A DNA stretch of 52,850 nt from JBBATK01 sp046297095 (GTDB taxonomy: Bacteria; Bacteroidota; Ignavibacteria; Kapaibacteriales; NICIL-2). The position numbers and the translations under genes were made by a program. Location of the stretch: positions 1 to 52,850 of the forward strand of contig JBKCNS010000017.1 of assembly GCA_046297095.1 (NCBI GenBank). The letters run 5' to 3'. Positions within the stretch are counted from its first letter, which is position 1. Each line of letters begins with the position of its first letter. Under the pieces are notes generated by a model. That model made no database searches. It saw only the letters and a program-made list of their open reading frames with translations, and was not told where the DNA came from. Below are positions 34,938-42,918 of this stretch, one piece after another.

Positions 34938-35015
34938 CTCGAACACAACCGGTAGAGCTAGTACTTGAACACAACCGTTAGATACAGTACTTGATCAAGA
35001 CACTTAAACAGTACA
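34938..35015. repeat. 26-bp tandem repeat, three copies
   Basis: Units at 34938-34963, 34964-34989 and 34990-35015 share CTTGAACACAACCG and a -CAGTA end. The first two differ at a few positions and the third is more diverged. The array lies directly before the amylase start at 35037. Confidence 0.8.
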
Positions 35016-35036
35016 CCCGATTTTTATTCTCTACTT

Positions 35037-37973
35037 ATGACTCGTACACAATCAACATCAACACACCGGCTTTCAGGAATCCATGGAGTATTTCTTTGCC
35101 TGATATTTTTCTTTGCTGTGGCAGGAAGTGCGTGGGCGCAAGTGGTAACAAGTGTGCCGTCTCCGGCGCGCATGGATCAGCCGGTTACCATTAGTTTCTA
35201 TGCCGACCGCGGGTCCAGGGGATTGGCGGGCTTCACCGGTGATGTGTATGTGCACACAGGTGTAATCACATCAAGAAGCACAGGGCCATCGGACTGGCGG
35301 TATGTAAAAACAAATTGGGGACAAAACACAGCCGAGACCAAACTCTCTCGCGTGTCCACAAATCTGTACACGTTTACCATCAGTGATATTCGTTCCTATT
35401 ACGGTGTGCCTGATAGCGAAGATGTGATGCGCCTTGCTATGGTGTTTCGCAGTGCAGACAACAGCCGGGAAGGCAAAGGAGATGCAAACAGCGATTTGTT
35501 CCTGGATGTAACTCAGCCCGGAATGCAGGTGCGGTTTGTCACACCGGCTTCTAGCCCTGTAATACTCTCGCTTACGTCGGAGCAGCCGGTATTTGCTGTG
35601 GCGCAGTCTCTAGGAAAAGTTGTGAAAAATCTTGATTTGTTTCTTGATGATTCACTGCTCACTTCCGTTCAAGACGATACTCTTCGTTTCAATGTGAGGG
35701 TGTCGCGTTTGGGCACGCATTTTCTTCGCTGTATAGGTGTGGACGATCAAGGTGCTGCCGACACAGCTGTTACGGAGCTTGATGTGGTGGGTCCCACCAT
35801 CGATGAAGCACGTCCTGCCGGTATTCGCGAAGGGGTAACGATTGTGGACGACTCCACCGTGATCTTCTGCCTGTATGCTCCCTTCAAGCAATCGGTGTTT
35901 GTGATAGGTGATTTCAACGACTACTCTGTTCGTAACGAAGACATGATGAAGCGAGACAAAGTGGACTCGCTGAATACCTATTTCTGGTTGAGGAAATCCG
36001 GGTTCAAGCCCGGCACCGAGGTTGGGTACCAATATTTGGTAGAAGGTACTATACGTGTGGGCGATCCCTTTGCACACGGCGCGCTCAGTGAGTCGCTGGA
36101 AGGAGAGATTCTTTCCGGAAACCGATATCCCAATTTGAAGCGATATCCCAGGGGCAAAACCAAAGAGTTTGTCACGACGTTTGTGATGCGCTCGCGCAAT
36201 GACGATCCTGTGTATGCGTACGAGTGGAAGACAGAGCCCTTTACCCGGCCGGCAGCAAAGGATCTTGTGATCTACGAAATGCTCGTGCGTGACTTCACGG
36301 AGCGTCGCACCTATCAAGCGGTGATCGACTCACTGGAGTATTTAGCATCGCTGGGTGTAAATGCGATTGAACTCATGCCGGTGAATCAAGCCGATGGCAA
36401 TCAAACTTGGGGTTACGATCCTGTGTTTCATTTGGCAATGAACCGTTACTACGGTACCGAACAAGATTTGAAGCGTCTTGTAGATGCATGCCATGCTCGC
36501 GGTATTGCTGTGCTGCTGGATGTGGTGTACAATCATGCAACAGGCGCATCGCCGCTTGTGCGGCTATGGGCCAGCGGAACCTACGGTCCGGCCACAGCGC
36601 AGAATCCTTATGCTAATACCTCGCCCAAGCATCCATTCAACGTGTTCAACGACTTGAATCACGAGAGTGCTGCACTGCAACGCTATGTGGATCGTGCAAA
36701 CGAATACTGGCTCAAGGAATTCCGCATCGACGGATTTCGCTTTGATTTATCCAAGGGATTAACCCAAAAACAAACATTGGGTACGGGTGGAAACGAAGCC
36801 GATAAAATGGCCGCGTACGATTCCTCGCGCGTGAGAATTTTGACGCGCATGGGAGAATCAATTCGTCGCTATGACACAACGGCAGTGTTGATACTCGAGC
36901 ATTTCGCCGATGCACGTGAGGAGCGCGAGCTTGCCGAGCGCGGCTTCTTGCTGTGGCACAACATGAACGGTACATTCATCGATGCATCCATGGGATGGAT
37001 AAATGGTCTGCTGGATAACGGCACCGCGCAGGGGTATTTTAAAAACCGCGGACTGACGCGCCCGGCGAATGTGGCGTACATGGAATCGCACGACGAAGAG
37101 CGACTAATGAAGAAGCACTATTGCTACGGAAACACCACAGTGCCCGGATATTCAACTCGCGACACAAGCATAGCACTGAAGCGCTCTGCAGCCGCGGCAG
37201 CGTTTCTGCTTCCGGTGCCCGGCCCCAAAATGATATGGCAATTCGGTGAGCGCGGGTACGACGTTGGCTTGCAATTGCAAACCACGAATGGTGCCTGCAC
37301 GGACAATCCCTCGATACGCTTGTCCGTGAAGCCTTCGATCTGGAGCTATCGCACAGAGCCGCGCCGCATGGAGCTGTACAAAACATATGCAGCACTCAAC
37401 CGGCTGCGCGCGTACCCAACATTTACCTCTCTTGAGACAGAGCTCAGCATGAAGGCAGGGAGAAACGATACCGTGCGCTGGATGCAGTACAAGCATCCGG
37501 ACATGAATGCGGTGATCGTTGCCAACTACGGTTTGCGTCAGCGCAATGTGGTGATACCGTTCCCGGCAGCCGGTACGTATTACGATTACTTCACCGGCGA
37601 TAGTATCGTGGTACGTGGTACAACAGCCACGTGCCTATTCGGTGCCGGAGAATTCCACGTACTCACCACAAAAAATCTTCCCAATCCGGATCGCATTGGT
37701 GTGCCCCTTGGCGTGGAGGACGAACGTGAGTTCCTTCCCATGACGGTCATGCCGAATCCGTCGGGGGGAAGTTGCATGGTGCAACTACCCGCGGCACTAT
37801 CCGGCGAAAACAGTGTATTGGAAGTGGTGTCGCAGCAGGGCAACGTGATGTGCTCTGTACACGTGACGCAGGAGCAGGTAGCACTTCATGATCTTCCAAC
37901 CGGCGTCTATGTGGTGATTGTTCGTCAGAATAATGCTATTCGCGCTCGGCAAAAAGTGGTAGTGGTGAACTAA
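35037..37973 (+). CDS. GH13 alpha-amylase/pullulanase-type enzyme with T9SS sorting domain
   Basis: 978 residues, secreted. Domains: signal peptide (cleaved after SAWAQ); a starch-binding-like domain (about 37-160) homologous to those of the 32032 protein; a further beta domain; a CBM48-like module (about 280-350: VIGDFNDYSVRNEDM); the GH13 catalytic barrel with region I LLDVVYNHA (about 494), the nucleophile in IDGFRFDLSKG (Asp about 568), the acid/base Glu in LILEHFAD (about 620) and the third Asp in MESHDEERL (about 685); an all-beta C-domain; and a T9SS sorting domain (MPNPSGGSCMVQL ... GVYVVIV). It cleaves alpha-1,4- and/or alpha-1,6-glucan at the cell surface, supplying SusCD. Whether it debranches cannot be told from sequence alone. 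Confidence 0.93.
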   Translation: MTRTQSTSTHRLSGIHGVFLCLIFFFAVAGSAWAQVVTSVPSPARMDQPVTISFYADRGSRGLAGFTGDVYVHTGVITSRSTGPSDWRYVKTNWGQNTAETKLSRVSTNLYTFTISDIRSYYGVPDSEDVMRLAMVFRSADNSREGKGDANSDLFLDVTQPGMQVRFVTPASSPVILSLTSEQPVFAVAQSLGKVVKNLDLFLDDSLLTSVQDDTLRFNVRVSRLGTHFLRCIGVDDQGAADTAVTELDVVGPTIDEARPAGIREGVTIVDDSTVIFCLYAPFKQSVFVIGDFNDYSVRNEDMMKRDKVDSLNTYFWLRKSGFKPGTEVGYQYLVEGTIRVGDPFAHGALSESLEGEILSGNRYPNLKRYPRGKTKEFVTTFVMRSRNDDPVYAYEWKTEPFTRPAAKDLVIYEMLVRDFTERRTYQAVIDSLEYLASLGVNAIELMPVNQADGNQTWGYDPVFHLAMNRYYGTEQDLKRLVDACHARGIAVLLDVVYNHATGASPLVRLWASGTYGPATAQNPYANTSPKHPFNVFNDLNHESAALQRYVDRANEYWLKEFRIDGFRFDLSKGLTQKQTLGTGGNEADKMAAYDSSRVRILTRMGESIRRYDTTAVLILEHFADAREERELAERGFLLWHNMNGTFIDASMGWINGLLDNGTAQGYFKNRGLTRPANVAYMESHDEERLMKKHYCYGNTTVPGYSTRDTSIALKRSAAAAAFLLPVPGPKMIWQFGERGYDVGLQLQTTNGACTDNPSIRLSVKPSIWSYRTEPRRMELYKTYAALNRLRAYPTFTSLETELSMKAGRNDTVRWMQYKHPDMNAVIVANYGLRQRNVVIPFPAAGTYYDYFTGDSIVVRGTTATCLFGAGEFHVLTTKNLPNPDRIGVPLGVEDEREFLPMTVMPNPSGGSCMVQLPAALSGENSVLEVVSQQGNVMCSVHVTQEQVALHDLPTGVYVVIVRQNNAIRARQKVVVVN

Positions 37974-38025
37974 AAATCGATGTTTAGCACCCGCCCGAAC
38001 GTGCTTGCGCGGTGTTTACGGAAAA

Positions 38026-38045
38026 AATAGCACGATCGTGTTATT
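38026..38045. promoter_or_regulatory. 20-bp near-perfect palindrome, operator candidate
   Basis: AATAGCACGATCGTGTTATT pairs at nine of its ten symmetric positions. It lies 53 bp after the amylase stop and 237 bp before the kinase start. Confidence 0.4.
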
Positions 38046-38205
38046 CGCTCACAGTAAAACGTCGAAATCTCTTCAAAATCAACGCTTGCGAAAAAGAAAA
38101 CACCTCGAAAATGGGCTTTTCTGTGTACATCAAAGGCACAAATCTGCCGGAATTCCTGTGGTTTTCGTGGTTGATTTTCAAGAATCCGACAATTTTGCGG
38201 CTGTA

Positions 38206-38220
38206 TAGGATTTTGTCCTA
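38206..38220. promoter_or_regulatory. Inverted repeat TAGGA-N5-TCCTA upstream of the kinase
   Basis: Two 5-bp arms with a 5-bp spacer, 62 bp before the ATG at 38283. It could be a regulator site; support is only the symmetry. Confidence 0.25.
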
Positions 38221-38282
38221 CATTTTATGGAGGAGTGTCCGATAACTGCGTAGGACTAACCATACGCGCTAAGCGCACTACC

Positions 38283-39449
38283 ATGAATTCTGATTCGAGT
38301 TTCGAAGAAGAGAATGGAATGAAAGGTGAGTTCAAGGAAGATTATCCCGCGGAGTTGGTACACGACATACGCGAATACATTGCTCAGTTACCGGATCCCA
38401 CTCTTGTGTTCTCACACACAGGGCATATCTTGGGAGTAAATTCTCAGGCGGAAAACCTTTTTGGTGCCCGTGCAGAGGATGTATATTTACGAGTGTTAGA
38501 TAGGCTTTTTCAAAGCGCTGCCGGCGAAACTACACGTTCGTTTACCAAGCGCTTTGTGAAACAAACATTGCTGCCCGTTACGGATGCAGTTGCTACGGTG
38601 TTTCTCCCTTATCAATCGCCATCGCCGGTGATAAGTGTGCGCACTGTTCGCTTTCCGGACACAGTGGTAGACGGTTTGTATTTGTCGATGTTAACGGATG
38701 CTTCGGCTTCCGGATTCGATCTTGTTATTGGCTCTAAACGTAATCCCAGGGTAGCTTCCGTAAAGGGTGATATTGATATGCCTCGTCGTAGAATTATAGA
38801 GATGCTGTCTCATGAGTTTCGCACTCCGCTCACGATCATTCGATCGTCTGCGGATGTGATGCGCCGCTATGCAGACAGATTGAACGACGAGCAAAGAGAC
38901 GATTATTTGCGCATCATTCAAGAGCAGGTGCAGCAACTGGCAGCACTGGTACATAATGCTCTTTCTTCCACCGAGCCGGGTGAATCATTACAAGCAGAGC
39001 TCAGTGCTGTTGTGCCCTCAGACTTTTTACAGTCCATTCTTGTGCAGTGTAAAGAGCTTCCGGAAGAGCATAGCAAAGTGCGGGTGGAGAATGAGTGGCC
39101 CAAGGATACCATCTTGGTTGACGAGCATCTGTTGCGCTTGGCTGTTTGCAATATCCTTGGAAATGCAGTGAAGTTTTCCAACCCGGACCAAGAGGTTACG
39201 TTGCGCCTGTACGAAGACAACAACGATCTTGTCTTTAGCGTGATTGATCACGGCAAGGGAATACCGGGCGAAGATCTGGTGCACATCTACGAACCGTTCT
39301 ACCGTGCCGCCAATGCCAAAGATGTTCAGGGTATTGGCCTGGGCCTTACGCTGGCGCGCGATTTCATTCAGGCACACAACGGATCGTTTAGTGTGGTGAG
39401 CAGCGAAGGTCAGGGCACCACGGTCACCATTCGAATTCCTCAGGCATAG
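38283..39449 (+). CDS. Soluble PAS-domain sensor histidine kinase
   Basis: 388 residues from the ATG at 38283; an upstream GTG start (38235) would add 16 residues of no clear value. An acidic N-terminus leads into a PAS domain (about 30-110: IREYIAQLPDPTLVFSHTG ... VNSQAENLFG). Then come HisKA with the phosphorylated His in EMLSHEFRTPLTIIRSS (His about 179) and a HATPase domain with the N-box LAVCNILGNAVKFS, G1 DHGKGIPGEDL and G2 GIGLGLTLARD. There are no transmembrane segments, so it is cytoplasmic. No response-regulator gene adjoins it, so the partner is elsewhere. Being next to the starch locus suggests, but does not show, a regulatory link. Confidence 0.92.
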   Translation: MNSDSSFEEENGMKGEFKEDYPAELVHDIREYIAQLPDPTLVFSHTGHILGVNSQAENLFGARAEDVYLRVLDRLFQSAAGETTRSFTKRFVKQTLLPVTDAVATVFLPYQSPSPVISVRTVRFPDTVVDGLYLSMLTDASASGFDLVIGSKRNPRVASVKGDIDMPRRRIIEMLSHEFRTPLTIIRSSADVMRRYADRLNDEQRDDYLRIIQEQVQQLAALVHNALSSTEPGESLQAELSAVVPSDFLQSILVQCKELPEEHSKVRVENEWPKDTILVDEHLLRLAVCNILGNAVKFSNPDQEVTLRLYEDNNDLVFSVIDHGKGIPGEDLVHIYEPFYRAANAKDVQGIGLGLTLARDFIQAHNGSFSVVSSEGQGTTVTIRIPQA

Positions 39450-39487
39450 AGTAGATCCGTACTCCAACCAAGCTTTCACAGCTATAA

Positions 39488-40744
39488 ATGTGTGGCGAAG
39501 GCTATCGTTCATGGAACGCCGGAGCGTCGCTGTTGTATTTTCGCGTCAGGACTTCGCAAGCAGTATTCGCAGCAACGATTCCGAAGTGCCTGTTACTCAC
39601 TGTGTGTTCCGTGCATTCTACCCCAGCGCCACCAGCGTCCATACTTGTACTTCGTTTAAGTTCCCTCGGTGATGTTGTGCTCGCAACACCCGTGGTACGT
39701 GTGCTGCGCGCGGCCTTTCCTCATGCTCGTATCGATGTGGCGGTAGCAAAGGAGTATGCCGAAGTGTGGAACGGAAACCCATACCTCTCAAACGTACTCG
39801 AGTTGGATAAGCGCGGCTCGGCCCTTCGCGGAGTGATGCGCTCAACATTACCCGGATCGTTGAACACGTACGATGTGGTTGTGGACTTGCAAAACAATCT
39901 GCGATCGCTTGTGCTACGTCATCGATTCGGTAGTCGTGTATTGGTGGTTGATTCTCTTCGCGCACAGAAACGTGCGCTGGTCCAACATCATACTAACGCC
40001 GCTGCCTTGCCGCACGTGGTTCAACGATATCTGGCAACCGTTGCTCCACTGGGAGTTAGGGATGATGGTGCGGGCCCGGACTTGTGGGTTGGCCCGGATC
40101 TTCGCTACAGTGATGCAGTAAGCGCGGCAACTGCAGAGCGGGGTTCCGAGCACTCGTGGCAACACGCTTCGCAGTTTCGAAGTAAATCGATGAGGTCTGT
40201 TGCAAGGCCGGAGGTTGTTGTTGCTCCTAGCGCAAAACATGCTACCAAGCGCTGGCCGCCTGAGTTGTTCGCCCGCTGCATCGACTTGCTGGTGGAGCAG
40301 GGAACGAGTGTTGTAGTGGTTGGTACAAAACACGATGAAGCCCTATGCGCCGATGTGATGCGCCATCTGCGAACCGCTCCTGCAGAGCGCGTGCGTACGT
40401 GGAAGGTGATAAGTTTGCAGGACACAATGCGAATCATGAGTTCAGCTTTGTGTGTTGTTGCTAACGACAGCAGTATTGTTCATATAGCCTCGGCATGCAG
40501 AGTTCCCGTGGTGGATGTGTTCGGATCTACTGTTCCGGAGTTTGGTTTTACCCCATATGGTACAGAGCATCGCATTGTGCAGGCGCAGGAAGGTTGCAGG
40601 CCATGCACACACATAGGCCGCAGTGAATGTCCGCGAGGGCACTTCCGGTGTATGTTGGGCATTGATCCGCAGCAAGTAGCAGATGCAGCAGCAGAACTTT
40701 TTTCCCCTTCGGCGAATGAGCAACGAGGGTTGAACAATTTGTAA
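39488..40744 (+). CDS. Glycosyltransferase family 9 (heptosyltransferase-like)
   Basis: A second GT9 enzyme. ILVLRLSSLGDVVLATPVVRVL is the N-terminal signature, VVVAPSAKHATKRWPPELFARC the central loop and VANDSSIVHIASACRVPVVDVFG the donor-site block; the end has the Cys-rich GCRPCTHIGRSECPRGHFRCM stretch seen in many heptosyltransferase relatives. The ATG at 39488 leaves about 50 non-conserved residues ahead of the first strand. A GTG at 39611 (VHSTPAPPASILVL) is the more natural start, and a -7-like TATTTTCG lies between. It probably adds a core or O-antigen sugar at the inner membrane. The oxidoreductase gene follows after 43 bp. Confidence 0.85.
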   Translation: MCGEGYRSWNAGASLLYFRVRTSQAVFAATIPKCLLLTVCSVHSTPAPPASILVLRLSSLGDVVLATPVVRVLRAAFPHARIDVAVAKEYAEVWNGNPYLSNVLELDKRGSALRGVMRSTLPGSLNTYDVVVDLQNNLRSLVLRHRFGSRVLVVDSLRAQKRALVQHHTNAAALPHVVQRYLATVAPLGVRDDGAGPDLWVGPDLRYSDAVSAATAERGSEHSWQHASQFRSKSMRSVARPEVVVAPSAKHATKRWPPELFARCIDLLVEQGTSVVVVGTKHDEALCADVMRHLRTAPAERVRTWKVISLQDTMRIMSSALCVVANDSSIVHIASACRVPVVDVFGSTVPEFGFTPYGTEHRIVQAQEGCRPCTHIGRSECPRGHFRCMLGIDPQQVADAAAELFSPSANEQRGLNNL

Positions 40745-40787
40745 ACAGAGCAATGTATAGATCATTGCCAAATTCTTTTGAAGAAGC

Positions 40788-41792
40788 ATGGAAAATGTAG
40801 GGTTGGCCTTGGTTGGTGCGGGAAACATCGCGCAGAATATTCACCTTCCGCTGTTGGCGAAGATGCCCAACGTGCGTCTTCTTGCGCTTTGCGATAAGAA
40901 TTTGTCTAAAGCCAAAATGATTGCCGAGCGATACGGCATTCCTCATGTGTGTCGATCAGTTGAAGAACTGCAAAAGATCGAAGGCCTGCGCGCTGTCGAT
41001 ATTTGCACCTCGACGGATGCGCACTACGAAAACACCTTGGCGTGTCTGGAAGCCGGCTTGGATGTATTGGTTGAGAAGCCGCTGGCACGCACACGAGCGG
41101 AGGCGCAAGCATTGGTTGATGCATCAACAAGAAACGAGCGAAAGCTCATGGTGGGTATGAATCACCGCTTCCGTCCGGACACTGCTCTCATGAAGAACTA
41201 CATTGAGCAGAATCAACTTGGAAATTTATACTACGTTAAGTGCGGATGGCTTAAGCAAAGATCGAGCGACGCAAAGTGGATGGCACAGGCAGAAAAGTCC
41301 GGCGGTGGGGTATTGTTGGATTTGGGAATTGTGATGATCGACCTGTTGATGTACATCTTCAACTACAAGAAAGTGCGTTCGGTCAATGCATCCATGTTCT
41401 ATCATCAAACCCGCTCGGTGGAAGATGTTGTGATAGCCACCATCAATTTTGAAGATGGCAGTGTTGCCACTGTAGAAACAAGCTGGTCGCTGATGCGCCC
41501 GGATGATCTCTACTACTGCAATGTGTATGGCCGCAAGGGAAGCGCTTACATCAATCCCTTCAAGGTGATAAAGCAGGAAGGCCAAGGATTTTCAACCTAC
41601 ACAAACGAGAACTCTACGCGCTCAAAAATGTCGCAGTATTCAAAGTCGTACGAGCTGGAGCTTAAGCACTTTGTGAATGCCGTGCAGGATATCGTGCCGG
41701 TGATTTCCACAGGATGGGAGGCAGTTGAGCGTATGAAACTTGTAGAGGCTATGTATACTTCAGCCAATGAAAAGTGCGAGGTTCTGTTATAG
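40788..41792 (+). CDS. Gfo/Idh/MocA family oxidoreductase
   Basis: A 334-residue NAD(P)-dependent sugar dehydrogenase-type enzyme. The N-terminal Rossmann motif is LALVGAGNIAQNIHLPLLAK and the Lys-bearing signature is VLVEKPLARTRAEAQ (Lys about 96). The C-terminal domain has MNHRFRPDTALMKNYI and the catalytic-like stretch GGGVLLDLGIVMIDLLMYIF, where the usual HDIH/GxHxxD histidine appears replaced (LDLGIVMIDL). It possibly acts on a nucleotide sugar for surface glycan synthesis, given the GT9 gene 43 bp upstream. Exact reaction unknown. Confidence 0.9.
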   Translation: MENVGLALVGAGNIAQNIHLPLLAKMPNVRLLALCDKNLSKAKMIAERYGIPHVCRSVEELQKIEGLRAVDICTSTDAHYENTLACLEAGLDVLVEKPLARTRAEAQALVDASTRNERKLMVGMNHRFRPDTALMKNYIEQNQLGNLYYVKCGWLKQRSSDAKWMAQAEKSGGGVLLDLGIVMIDLLMYIFNYKKVRSVNASMFYHQTRSVEDVVIATINFEDGSVATVETSWSLMRPDDLYYCNVYGRKGSAYINPFKVIKQEGQGFSTYTNENSTRSKMSQYSKSYELELKHFVNAVQDIVPVISTGWEAVERMKLVEAMYTSANEKCEVLL

Positions 41793-41847
41793 AATAGCCT
41801 CATAGTACCGTCACGGCCCTAAAAACTTTTATGTTGTTTCTCTGTTG

Positions 41848-41884
41848 AAAGCGCCAAAATTTCACGTTTATGGCGCTTTTTGTT
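41848..41884 (+). terminator. Rho-independent terminator after the oxidoreductase
   Basis: AAAGCGCCA pairs with TGGCGCTTT across a 14-base loop, followed by TTTTT-type sequence. It ends the GT9/oxidoreductase transcript. Confidence 0.85.
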
Positions 41885-41945
41885 TGATTTTCCCCAACAC
41901 AGAAAATATTTTTTGAGAATAGAAGATTATTTTGTCTTTTATTCA

Positions 41946-41953
41946 TATATTTG
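41946..41953 (+). promoter_or_regulatory. -7 element of the first YceI gene
   Basis: TATATTTG fits TAnnTTTG exactly. It gives a leader of about 220 nt before the ATG at 42180. A TTTG lies only 11 bp upstream, so the -33 element is uncertain. The leader has a hairpin TCGAGG/CCTCGA (42027-42048) of unknown role. Confidence 0.5.
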
Positions 41954-42179
41954 CGCCGTAAGAAATGACGATGAACATGTGCGGCAGGCGGAGTGGTAAA
42001 ATTCAGTAGCACGTGGTCATCGGAATTCGAGGGCTCAATACACCTCGATTTAAGATAAAAAGGTAGAAAACCATCTTGGAGATGTTGAGCGAACCGGTAG
42101 AACTTCTTGATGCCCGCGGCACCGGATAGCGCAGAACAAAATTTGATAACGACAGTATAACAAACTGAAAGGTCTAGCA

Positions 42180-42761
42180 ATGAAAGCTCTCTACACGGCA
42201 ACGGTTGGAATTCTTCTGCTAATGATGATTGGAGTACCATCCGCTCAAGCAGAGAAGGTGACAGTGAAGTCCCATAAGATGACAGTTGCAGGAACATCAA
42301 CGCTCCACGATTGGAAATGCCCGGCCTCGAAGCTGGTTTCTACCGGCGATGTAACAATGGAAGGCAGCGACTTGAAAAGTGTGAACAACCTCTGGGTGGA
42401 AGTGGAATCGAAGTCCATCAAGTCTGATAAAGACGCTATGGACGAAAAGATCTACGAAGCCCTGAAGACCGACGCCTATCAGAAGATCACATTTCAGATG
42501 GCCAAAATGAAATCCATCGAAAAGAAAGGCGATGCTTATTCCATCGTGGCTTCGGGAAACCTCACTATTGCCGGCGTATCAAAGCCCGTAGAGCTAACTG
42601 TTGTCGGTAAAGTTCTTCCCGGCGGCGACATCGAGTTCAGTGGTTCAAAGACCATGCGTATGACCATGTTCAATGTGGATCCCCCAACCGCAATGTGGGG
42701 AGTGGTAAAAGCAGGTGATGAGATAACCATTGCCTTTACACTTACCATGAAGCGCGGCTAA
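42180..42761 (+). CDS. YceI family periplasmic protein
   Basis: 193 residues with a signal peptide (cleaved after SAQAE). The YceI-type lipocalin-like barrel is recognised by VAGTSTLHDWKCPA at the start, KSDKDAMDEKIYEALKTDAYQKITF in the middle, GNLTIAGVSKPVELTV, and the end block RMTMFNVDPPTAMWGVVKAGDEITIAF. Family members bind polyisoprenoid-like lipids in the periplasm; physiological role is often unknown. A Shine-Dalgarno-like GAAAGG precedes the ATG. It is the first of two YceI genes around an outer-membrane protein gene. Confidence 0.93.
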   Translation: MKALYTATVGILLLMMIGVPSAQAEKVTVKSHKMTVAGTSTLHDWKCPASKLVSTGDVTMEGSDLKSVNNLWVEVESKSIKSDKDAMDEKIYEALKTDAYQKITFQMAKMKSIEKKGDAYSIVASGNLTIAGVSKPVELTVVGKVLPGGDIEFSGSKTMRMTMFNVDPPTAMWGVVKAGDEITIAFTLTMKRG

Positions 42762-42918
42762 GCCCACGGTAAAAGAAGCGCATATAGGAATACGGCTTTG
42801 GCCGCTTTCGGGATCTGCACTTCGAAATGAATAAAGAATAGAGAATAGAGTAAACAGTTCACAGAATTCAGTCTGCAAATCAATCCCTGTCCGTATCACT
42901 AATCAGTAGGAGTTCGTT

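Larger units (their letters stand above)
37974..38282. other. Gap between the amylase and histidine kinase genes
   Basis: 309 bp with no convincing gene; short frames here are unrecognisable. It holds a near-palindrome at 38026-38045 and an inverted repeat at 38206-38220. No terminator for the amylase transcript was found. Confidence 0.6.

Noticed and set aside
38005..38245. Two short frames between amylase and kinase
   Set aside because: They overlap each other in different frames and show no domain or signal.
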